64,000 nt of DNA, taken from Bryobacterales bacterium. GTDB taxonomy: Bacteria; Acidobacteriota; Terriglobia; Bryobacterales; Bryobacteraceae. Shown here one piece after another: positions 57,111 to 64,000 of the stretch. The stretch spans positions 35,168-99,167 of the forward strand of contig PNAJ01000146.1 in NCBI GenBank assembly GCA_003170295.1. The letters are read 5' to 3'. Within the stretch, counting starts at the first letter, position 1; each line of letters starts with the position of its first letter. The translations under genes were made by a program, and so were the position numbers. The notes beneath the pieces were generated by a model. The model saw nothing but the letters and a program-made list of their open reading frames with translations, did no database searches and was not told where the DNA came from.

Positions 57111-58190
57111 ATGAAAGTAGTCATGGTGGACGATTCCCCCGCCGACCGCAGACTCTGCCAGGTGTTGCTGGGCGAGGTTTACGGATCCGAGTTGGAGTTT
57201 TTCGAGGCGAGCGGCGCGGTGCAGGGGTTGGAAACCTGCCGCCGGGTCGCACCGGACTGCGTTCTGCTGGACTACAAGCTGCCTGACATGACGGGGCTAG
57301 AATTTCTCGGGCTCCTTTGTCCCGAAGATTCCGTCACGAACCCGCAAGTGGCGGTGGTGATGCTGACGGGCATGGCGAGCGAACAGGTGGCCGTGAGCGC
57401 GATGCGAGCGGGTGCGCACGACTATCTGGTAAAGGATCGGATCTCCGCCGAGGGGCTGAGCATGGCGGTCCGGAAGGCCATCGAGAAGGTCAGCCTGACC
57501 CGCGCGCTCCACGCGGAGCGGGATCTTCTCGCGCGGTCGGTGGCGGAAAAGGAGGTGCTGATCCAAGAGGTCCATCACCGGGTGAAGAACAACCTGGCCG
57601 TGATCGCCAGCCTGCTGCGTCTGCAGGCGACCACCATGCCGGATGAGCGGCTGGCCACCGCGCTGCGGGAGAGCCAGAACCGGGTGGAGTCGATGGCGCT
57701 GATCCACGAACAGCTTTATGCCAATGGCGACCTTCGCGAAGTGGATCTGGCGCGCCACGCCTCGTTACTGGCTAGCAACCTGTTCCATTCCTACGGCGTC
57801 GATCCGGCGCGCATTACCTGGCGGGTGGCCGTGGAGCCTGTGCTGCTCGGCGTGGATCAGGCGATTCCGGCCGGGTTGATCCTGAACGAGTTGGTCTCCA
57901 ACGCCCTCAAACATGCGTTCCCCGACGGACGTAGCGGGTCGGTGCTGATAGAGGGCAGCCGTGAGCAGGGGCGCATCCAACTGGCGGTATCCGACGACGG
58001 CATCGGCGTTGGCCCGGTGGGCGAACTGGTTCGTCCCAACGCGATTGGGATGCACATCATCCAGATCCTGACGCGTCAATTGAAAGGCACCTTCGAGCTG
58101 GCAAGCGGCCCGCCAGCCAAATTCAAAATCTCGTTTCCAGAGGCGGAAAGTGGACAACAAATCGTGCAGAGTGCTGGTAGTGGAAGATGA
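57111..58190 (+). CDS. Receiver-domain histidine kinase (HisKA_2 type)
   Basis: A 359-residue protein. An N-terminal receiver (residues 1-125) has acidic pair DD, phospho-Asp in VLLDYKLPDMTG and Lys in LVKDR. A helical linker follows. The HisKA_2 phosphoacceptor region is EVHHRVKNNLAVIASLLRLQA, with the HATPase N-box LILNELVSNALKHAFPDG and G1 box VSDDGIGV. This architecture fits cytoplasmic HWE/HisKA_2 kinases driven by their own receiver. The end overlaps the next gene by 41 bp. Signal and output are unknown. Confidence 0.92.
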   Translation: MKVVMVDDSPADRRLCQVLLGEVYGSELEFFEASGAVQGLETCRRVAPDCVLLDYKLPDMTGLEFLGLLCPEDSVTNPQVAVVMLTGMASEQVAVSAMRAGAHDYLVKDRISAEGLSMAVRKAIEKVSLTRALHAERDLLARSVAEKEVLIQEVHHRVKNNLAVIASLLRLQATTMPDERLATALRESQNRVESMALIHEQLYANGDLREVDLARHASLLASNLFHSYGVDPARITWRVAVEPVLLGVDQAIPAGLILNELVSNALKHAFPDGRSGSVLIEGSREQGRIQLAVSDDGIGVGPVGELVRPNAIGMHIIQILTRQLKGTFELASGPPAKFKISFPEAESGQQIVQSAGSGR

Positions 58191-60024
58191 GGGGCTGATC
58201 GCCCATGATATTTCGACCCGCCTGACGGCGCTGGGTCATGAAGTGGTGGCGAGCGTGGGAACGGCCGCGGAGGCGCTTGAGAAGGCGGCGGGAGCGGACA
58301 TTGTCCTGATGGACATCCGCATCGACGGACCGGTGGACGGCATCGAAGCGGCCGCGCGGATTCGCGAGCGGTATCATCTGCCCGTGATTTTCCTGACCGC
58401 GCATGCCGACCGGCCGACCATCGATCGGGCCAAGCTGACCGGCGCTTTTGGATACCTGGTAAAACCGATTGCGCACGCGTCCTTGAATACCGCGATCGAG
58501 ATCGCGCTCTATAAGCACCAGATGGAGCGGAAGCTGGAAGAGCGGGAGGCGCTGCTTAGAACGACGCTGGGTTCGGTGGCCGACGCGGTGGTGGTGACCG
58601 ACCATCTGAGCCGGGTCCTGATGTTGAACCGGGCGGCGGAGAATCTTACGGGTTGGACGCACGCGGAGGCGGAAGGGCAACCGGTTCTGCGAGTCCTGCG
58701 GCTGGTGGACGTCGAATCGGGAGAGCCGGCGGAAGATCCAGTGCCGCTCGCGATCCTGAAAGACGAAGCCCTGCCGCTCGACCGGTCCTGGCAGTTGATC
58801 TCGCGCGACGGACGGCAGTTGATGATCGAAGGTTCGGCGTCACCTGTGAAGGCGTCCGGCATTGCACTGGGGACGGTGCTCACGTTTCGCGACGTCAGCG
58901 CGCGGCTGTGGGAAGAGAAACAGCTCCGGCAGGCGCAGAAAGTGGACGCGGCGGGCCGGCTCGCGGCGCACGTCGCCGAGGAATACTCTTCTCTGCTGGC
59001 AACGATCCGGAATCAATCCGAGCAACTGCTGCGGCAGGTGGGAGAATACTCGCCTTCGCGGCAGGCAATTGAGGCAATTCAGGAGTCCGCGGCGGCGGCG
59101 GAGGTGCTCACAAGAAGGCTGACCATGTTCGGCACACGTCAGGCGACCATGCAGCCGGAGGTCCTGAGCGTCAGTGGGGTGTTGCGCCGGATGTCGAAAC
59201 TGATCGAGTCGGTGGCCGGAGCGGGAATTGAGTTGGCGATTAGCCCGTCGCCCCTGGCTGGGAAGGTCCGGGTAGACGCCGCGCAACTGGAGCAGGCGAT
59301 CATGAACCTGGTGCTTCATTCCTGCGCCCTGATGCAGGAAGGGGGGCAATTGCTGATCGAAACCGGCAATGCGGACCTGCCGCGGACTGCCTCGGTCGCG
59401 AGTTACGTGACCCTCACGATCACCCACACGGGGCGGGAACCGGATCTCGAAAAGCTTTTCGAACCCGCGTCGATCGGCGACGATGGCCTGGCGCTCGCGA
59501 TGGTCCACGCCATTGTCGCAGAGCACGGAGGATACATTTCGGCGCAACCGGCATCGGGCGGCTGCCGCTTCGAAATGCTGCTTCCGCGCGCGGCCGAGAC
59601 GCCGTTACCCGCGGAGAGTGTGGAAGCGGGCAATGTTGCGTCGGTATTGCTGGTCGATGATCGCGAGCGGGTGCGAGCCCAGCTCCACAATTTTTTCGAG
59701 GCGGAGGGATATAACCTGCTGGAAGCTGTAGACGATCAGGAAGCGCTGGCATTGGGCGAGGTGCATGAGGGGTCGCTCGACCTGCTCGTCGTCGAGGCGG
59801 AGGTTGCAGACCGGATCGCTCCGGCGCTCCGCAAGAATCACCCGGGATTGCAGGTCTTGCGAATCGTCGAACTTGCGGAGAAAGGCCTGAAGCACGCGAG
59901 CCAAGAAGACTTAACCGGTGAAATCCACCGTCCGTTTACACAGGCGGCGCTGCTCGAAAAAGCTTCGCGGCTCTTGCGGAATCGCGCGGTGGGCGAAGCG
60001 TCGTCGGCCGCTATTTCTTCTTAG
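58150..60024 (+). CDS. Receiver-PAS-pseudokinase-pseudoreceiver protein
   Basis: A 624-residue protein. The N-terminal receiver (1-125) is intact: ED pair, Asp55 in LMDIRID and Lys105 in YLVKPI. A coiled linker and a PAS domain (about 130-250) follow. The kinase-like part aligns with hybrid kinases that carry GVAHDFNN, but here reads HVAEEYSS (274-281), so the phospho-His is Glu. The N-box Asn is His (LVLHSCALM) and the G1 box DTGxG is HTGRE. The C-terminal receiver (about 497-610) has Glu549 at the phospho-Asp place and Arg instead of Lys. GTG 58150 has an AGAGG site. It probably acts as a scaffold or sensor of the upstream kinase. Confidence 0.85.
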   Translation: MDNKSCRVLVVEDEGLIAHDISTRLTALGHEVVASVGTAAEALEKAAGADIVLMDIRIDGPVDGIEAAARIRERYHLPVIFLTAHADRPTIDRAKLTGAFGYLVKPIAHASLNTAIEIALYKHQMERKLEEREALLRTTLGSVADAVVVTDHLSRVLMLNRAAENLTGWTHAEAEGQPVLRVLRLVDVESGEPAEDPVPLAILKDEALPLDRSWQLISRDGRQLMIEGSASPVKASGIALGTVLTFRDVSARLWEEKQLRQAQKVDAAGRLAAHVAEEYSSLLATIRNQSEQLLRQVGEYSPSRQAIEAIQESAAAAEVLTRRLTMFGTRQATMQPEVLSVSGVLRRMSKLIESVAGAGIELAISPSPLAGKVRVDAAQLEQAIMNLVLHSCALMQEGGQLLIETGNADLPRTASVASYVTLTITHTGREPDLEKLFEPASIGDDGLALAMVHAIVAEHGGYISAQPASGGCRFEMLLPRAAETPLPAESVEAGNVASVLLVDDRERVRAQLHNFFEAEGYNLLEAVDDQEALALGEVHEGSLDLLVVEAEVADRIAPALRKNHPGLQVLRIVELAEKGLKHASQEDLTGEIHRPFTQAALLEKASRLLRNRAVGEASSAAISS

Positions 60025-60826
60025 GTTTCACTCCAGGCTTACCCTCGCCGGGCTCCGGCACCGCGAAGAGATTATCGGTCAGGTCCTTGTTGATGTGGAC
60101 CGAATCCGAAAAAATTTCGTACACCTTGTCGCCATTGTGCTCCCGGCGGATCTGGTGCGGCCACTGCACTCCTCCGGCGTCGCGGTAGCGGGCAAACAGA
60201 GTGACCTCTTCGTCCTGTTCCTTCGTTACGAGATTTTTTCGCTTATAAATCTGGCGTACCGGGAGCTTGGTCGACTGGTGGAACTGGACGCGCACCACGC
60301 GATTCTCGGAATCGGTGATGTTGACGATCTCTACCGGAAGATTCTCGATTACGTCGGAGCCCTGCGATTCGAAAATCATTCCCGGCTCCTGCAGACGCTG
60401 GCGGAACATGTAGAGCACGTTGCGCAGCGTCGACTCGCGATAGCGGTCAAAACGATCCTGCTCGATCGGCTTCGATCCGCGCCAACTGATGTCCCAGCCG
60501 GCGTTTTCGAGAAGGAGCACCGACGTGTCTTCGGTCTTTCCGAAAACCTCTTTCTCTCGCTGGGCCAATTCTTCGCCGGATTTGGACGGCGCGACGGTTA
60601 AGTAACGGGTATAGATCTTGGCAATCGAGAGTCCCGAAATCTGCTCGTGATAAAACGAATAGGCGCGGCCGGATTCGGTGCGGTCCATCATCGTCAGATA
60701 CGAGTTGCCGCCGAGGGCGGCGAGCGCATCGTCGATGATTTTTTCCCCGCGAATTTCCGACTGCGTGTGCGCGCTTTGTGCCCATGCGCAGGCGCCGGCT
60801 GAAAAGAGAAAACCCCGTCGCGTCAT
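60011..60826 (-). CDS. LolA-like exported protein
   Basis: A 271-residue protein with a short Tat/Sec-like leader (MTRRGFLFSAGACAWAQ). The mature part is beta-rich and resembles the outer-membrane lipoprotein-sorting (LolA-like) fold: FESQGSDVIENLPVEIVNITDSENRVVRVQFHQSTKLPVRQIYKRKNLVT. A similar block (GLPIRQIYKE) occurs in the C-terminal part of the upstream M16 protein. Stop overlaps the pseudokinase gene by 14 bp (convergent). ATG overlaps the M16 stop as ATGA. Function unknown. Confidence 0.75.
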   Translation of the reverse strand: MTRRGFLFSAGACAWAQSAHTQSEIRGEKIIDDALAALGGNSYLTMMDRTESGRAYSFYHEQISGLSIAKIYTRYLTVAPSKSGEELAQREKEVFGKTEDTSVLLLENAGWDISWRGSKPIEQDRFDRYRESTLRNVLYMFRQRLQEPGMIFESQGSDVIENLPVEIVNITDSENRVVRVQFHQSTKLPVRQIYKRKNLVTKEQDEEVTLFARYRDAGGVQWPHQIRREHNGDKVYEIFSDSVHINKDLTDNLFAVPEPGEGKPGVKPKKK

Positions 60827-62928
60827 TTCTTAGCCGGTTCCGGTCTCTTGCTCAACTCTTCCGCTTTGATGCCGGTATTGAGCTTGATCTCCGAGACAGC
60901 CGCTTCTCCCGATTTTTTTCCGTTCTGCTCGATCAAGACCTTGAACGGCAGCTTGATGCCGTCCACCTCGCGCCAGTCCGAGTACGTCTCCTTCACTTCA
61001 GACGGCGGACCGCCCATGGCCGTTTCCTTGTAGATTTGACGAATAGGTAATCCGGTTCGCTCGTCGAACTCGACACGAACGCGCTCGCCCTCGGCGGTCG
61101 AAATTTCCACTGCGTTCGGACCGGCCGCGTTCACCGTGCGCGATCGGTCGCGATCTGATAGGACAAGCGAAAACCACTCGCGGAAAATCTCGCCCTGCGC
61201 CTGCTTCAGCACCGGAGGAGGCATGGGCATCACGCCTTGCGGCAGCGACAGCCATCCCGATTTTCCATCCGTGTACGCGATAATTTTCCCGATCGGCAAA
61301 TCCTGATCCTGGCGGAAGGCGCTGGGCGCAACCCAGCGATTCTGCTGCTTGATTTTCATGCCTCCAGCGGAAGGATCCATCGTCATGTCGGCCGACTGGG
61401 AATAATCTTTGACGGCCGCGATTTTGTCCGCGCCTCCCATCGCCTGTTGCGCGCGTTCGAGCAGCGCGCGCCCGCCTTCGAGCGACGCCGCGTCAGATTT
61501 TACGGTTTCCGATTTAGGCTCGGAAATCGTCAGATCGATCACATTGACCTTCCCGAGCGTCGATAGAGGCTTCCCGAATTCCTTCGGGTTCCCCACCGCA
61601 ACGATCGCGAGATTTTCCGGCAGGAACCGCTCCTTGGCGACGCGCAATACATCCGCCCGCGTCACCGCCGAGATTGCCTTTTGATATTGGAAAAGAAAAT
61701 CCTTGGGATAGCCAAAGTATTCGTAGCGCATCACGCGATTGAGCGTCTTCGCCGGACTATCGAAGAAGAACACGAAGCTGTTCAGCACGCCTTCCTTCGC
61801 TTCGTCGAGCTCGCGCGCGGTCACTTCCGTCGAGCGCATCTTATCGAGCTCGACCCGGATCGCCTGCAAAGTCTCGGTCGTCGATTGCGACTTGGTGCTG
61901 CCTCCGATGCGAAACGTTCCCGGATGATCCCAATTGGCCGCCCACTGCGCGCTGATGTCATACGCGTAGCCGAGCTTGGTCCGGATCTGCGACATCAGCC
62001 TGCTCGAAAATCCCTGCCCTAAAATATTCGCGGCGACTTGCAGCGCGGCGTAGTCTTTTTCACGCAGCGTGCCGCCCAGTTCGCCAATCGCGAAAAAAGT
62101 CTGCGTGACGTCCGCCTTCTCCGCGAAGTAAATACCCGGCGCGGGTTTCGCGCTAACCTCCGGGAACTTCGGCACGTCCGGCTGCTGCACGGTCCAATCG
62201 GCGAACAGCTTTTCGAGTTTCTCCTTCATCTCCGGAATCTTGAAATCGCCATAGACCGCCAGCATGATGTTCTTCGGAAAATAATAGCGGCGATAGAACT
62301 GGACCAGATCCTCGCGATGAATGTGATTCAGGTCCTCGTACTCCACCTGCCATCCGTAAGGCGTGGTGGGTCCGTAAACGATTCGCATCATTTCGCGGTC
62401 CGGGATGGCGTTGGCGTCGTCGTTCCGCCGCGCGATCGCGCTGCGCGTCTGGGTGATCGCGAGGTCGAGCTTGTCCTGGCGGAACTCCGGCGCGGTCAGC
62501 ACGTCCTTAAATACGCTCAATACCGTGTCGCTATTTTCCTTGAGCGCGGAAAAACTCATGCTCGCACTGGTCTCATCCATCGCGGATTCTACCGACGCCG
62601 CCATATTCTCCAGCTCTTCGTCGATCTGATCGCCGGTCTTCGATTTCGTGCCACCGGAGCGCAGCACCTGCGCTGTGAATTCCGAGAGCCCCTTCTTGTC
62701 CGGCGGATCGAACAGGTTTCCCGTATGGATCATCGCGAGCCCATGCACCAGCGGCAATTCGTGATCCTCGAGTAAAAACACGCGCATGCCATTCGACAAA
62801 GTAAACGACGCAGGCTCGGGAATCTTCACTTGCCGCAGCGGCGGATATTTCAGATCCTTGTAAGAAGGGACTGCCTGTTGCGCGAAAACTCCGCTGGCGA
62901 AACATATCGCGAGAAGGAGGCCTTTCAT
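60823..62928 (-). CDS. M16-family peptidase-like protein with C-terminal LolA-like domain
   Basis: A 701-residue exported protein. A signal peptide (MKGLLLAICFASGVFA) is followed by two M16 domains (about 30-450) and a LolA-like C-terminal part (about 500-690). The zinc motif HxxEH is absent: the equivalent place reads GLSEFTAQVL. It is therefore the inactive partner type that pairs with an active M16 subunit. The gene upstream (62925) is the likely active partner; the pair is coupled by ATGA overlap. Such dimers degrade peptides in the periplasm. Confidence 0.85.
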   Translation of the reverse strand: MKGLLLAICFASGVFAQQAVPSYKDLKYPPLRQVKIPEPASFTLSNGMRVFLLEDHELPLVHGLAMIHTGNLFDPPDKKGLSEFTAQVLRSGGTKSKTGDQIDEELENMAASVESAMDETSASMSFSALKENSDTVLSVFKDVLTAPEFRQDKLDLAITQTRSAIARRNDDANAIPDREMMRIVYGPTTPYGWQVEYEDLNHIHREDLVQFYRRYYFPKNIMLAVYGDFKIPEMKEKLEKLFADWTVQQPDVPKFPEVSAKPAPGIYFAEKADVTQTFFAIGELGGTLREKDYAALQVAANILGQGFSSRLMSQIRTKLGYAYDISAQWAANWDHPGTFRIGGSTKSQSTTETLQAIRVELDKMRSTEVTARELDEAKEGVLNSFVFFFDSPAKTLNRVMRYEYFGYPKDFLFQYQKAISAVTRADVLRVAKERFLPENLAIVAVGNPKEFGKPLSTLGKVNVIDLTISEPKSETVKSDAASLEGGRALLERAQQAMGGADKIAAVKDYSQSADMTMDPSAGGMKIKQQNRWVAPSAFRQDQDLPIGKIIAYTDGKSGWLSLPQGVMPMPPPVLKQAQGEIFREWFSLVLSDRDRSRTVNAAGPNAVEISTAEGERVRVEFDERTGLPIRQIYKETAMGGPPSEVKETYSDWREVDGIKLPFKVLIEQNGKKSGEAAVSEIKLNTGIKAEELSKRPEPAKK

Positions 62929-64000
62929 TTCGCACCCCCTTCCGCCGGCGCTTGCGTATACGCTATCGTGCGTGTGTTTTCGATCAGATACGTTTTCGCC
63001 ACGCGCAGAACATCGTCGGAAGTCACTTTGTTGAACTCCTCAAGCTCGGTAAACAGCTTTCGCCAATCGCCGAAATTGACGGAGTAGGCGCACAACTCAG
63101 ACGCGAGGCCGGAATTGCTGTCGAGCTTCCGGATCAGCGCCGCGCGCAGTTTCATCCGCACCCGCGCGATGGTCGCATCGTCGACCTTATCCTTTTTCAC
63201 ATGCTCGATAATCGCGTAGAGAGCCTTTTCGTTTTCCTCGATCGAATGACCGGACGATGGAATCACGAAAAACAAAAACAACGACGGATACTTGCCCGAC
63301 GGAAACGTGTCCTGGCTCCCGGCGCCCAGCGCAATCTTCTTATCGCGCACCAATTCCTTATAAATCAGGCCCGTGCGGCCCCCCGAAAGGATGTCGCTCA
63401 GCACGTCGAGCGCGGCATTGTCAGAACTGTACTGCGACGGCCGTTTGTATCCGATCGCGAGAAACGGCTGCGCCGGAGTCTCCACTGCGACGCGTTTTTC
63501 GCCCTCCTGCTTCGGCTCGACCGTGCGCACCACCGGCGGCAGAGGAGCCTTGGGAAGCCGCGCGAAGTATTTCTCGGCGAGCCTTTTCGCCTCGGCCGGA
63601 TTCACATCGCCCGCGATGCCAATGGTGATGTTCCCCGGCGTGTAATATTTTTTATAGAACAACTCGGCTTCGGGCATGCGGAAGTTGTCGATGTCGCTCG
63701 CCCAACCGCCCGGCATCACGCGATACGGATGCGCCTCGAACGCCGTCGCGAGCAGCGCCTCCACCAGTTTGCCTTGCGGGCTCGACTCGACGCGCATGCG
63801 CCGCTCCTCGCGCACCACGTCGCGCTCCTTGTAAAACTCGCGGAACACTGGATGCAGGAATCGCTCGGATTCGAGTAGAAACCACAGCTCCATGCGATTC
63901 TGTGGAAAGCTGTAGTAGTAATTGGTGGAGTCTTCGCCCGTCCCCGCGTTCATTCCCACGCCGCCGTTGGATTCAACAATGCGGTCGTACTCGTTCTCCT
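62925..64000 (-). CDS. M16-family zinc peptidase, 5' end outside the window
   Basis: The C-terminal part of an M16 peptidase that continues beyond 64000 (frame open through EENEYDRIVESNGGVGMNAGTGEDSTNYYYSFP). The visible part has the downstream Glu region, ERDVVREERRMR, the second-domain YKKYYTPGNITIGIAGDV and a late RTGLIYKELVRDKKIAL. The zinc motif HxxEH should lie just outside the window. It is coupled to the following inactive partner gene. The ATG at 63959 is internal and not the true start. Confidence 0.88.
   Translation of the reverse strand, partial: ENEYDRIVESNGGVGMNAGTGEDSTNYYYSFPQNRMELWFLLESERFLHPVFREFYKERDVVREERRMRVESSPQGKLVEALLATAFEAHPYRVMPGGWASDIDNFRMPEAELFYKKYYTPGNITIGIAGDVNPAEAKRLAEKYFARLPKAPLPPVVRTVEPKQEGEKRVAVETPAQPFLAIGYKRPSQYSSDNAALDVLSDILSGGRTGLIYKELVRDKKIALGAGSQDTFPSGKYPSLFLFFVIPSSGHSIEENEKALYAIIEHVKKDKVDDATIARVRMKLRAALIRKLDSNSGLASELCAYSVNFGDWRKLFTELEEFNKVTSDDVLRVAKTYLIENTRTIAYTQAPAEGGAK

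Overview
The window is chromosomal DNA of a GC-rich Gram-negative bacterium. It most resembles an Acidobacteriota genome of the Solibacter/Bryobacter kind. The reasons are a 1330-residue TonB-dependent receptor with a carboxypeptidase-regulatory N-terminus, a PEP-CTERM protein, Tat-exported Gfo/Idh/MocA and GMC/gluconate-dehydrogenase-type proteins, M16 peptidase pairs, a polysaccharide-export set (Wza-like, Wzz-like, CpsB), and many short intergenic hairpin repeats. This assignment is inference from gene content; no rRNA is present.

Layout. 0.1-3 kb: a frameshifted short-chain dehydrogenase, a PEP-CTERM protein, a zinc alcohol dehydrogenase and a small hypothetical gene. 3-13 kb: anmK, mutS, glutamate dehydrogenase, a xylose-isomerase-fold protein with a TetR regulator, lepB, and a GMC oxidoreductase with its Tat-exported small subunit. 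13.2-14.6 kb: a secreted hypothetical protein, then a mini-island bounded by tRNA-His and a copy of its 3' end. 14.6-22.7 kb: ubiD and fabG start back to back; then a minus-strand operon runs Gfo/Idh, acyl-CoA dehydrogenase, meaB, methylmalonyl-CoA epimerase, mtnP and a GT9-like glycosyltransferase. 23.1-30.4 kb: a seven-gene efflux operon (TetR, TolC, HlyD, two ATPases, two ABC-2 permeases) with a clear sigma70 promoter and operator. 30.4-32.3 kb: pta coupled to a histone-deacetylase-like gene. 32.3-37 kb: a DUF1223 protein, a cold-shock protein, DinB, class I fumarase and an SGNH hydrolase. 37-41.6 kb: an exopolysaccharide group and an OmpA-like protein. 41.6-43.5 kb: nadA-moaA. 43.6-48.1 kb: an accessory patch with a decayed DinB gene, a REP-associated transposase between perfect inverted repeats, a 974-residue NACHT NTPase and a frameshifted AbrB-type antitoxin. 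48-52.5 kb: VTT membrane protein, ligA, a diacylglycerol-kinase-family gene without an ordinary start codon, and a YdjM-like membrane protein. 52.7-60 kb: the TonB receptor and a two-component pair whose second member looks like a pseudokinase. 60-64 kb: a LolA-like protein and two M16-family genes, the last cut by the window end.

The most interesting items are the NACHT defence-type gene in its mobile setting, the Wzz/M48-like fusion with an altered zinc site, the histidine-kinase-like protein that has lost nearly all catalytic residues, the interlocked leaderless starts of ubiD and fabG, and the tRNA-His 3'-end duplication. Several genes appear to be transcribed without a leader: a -10 hexamer ends about 6 bases before the start codon. 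No CRISPR array, rRNA operon or complete prophage was seen.
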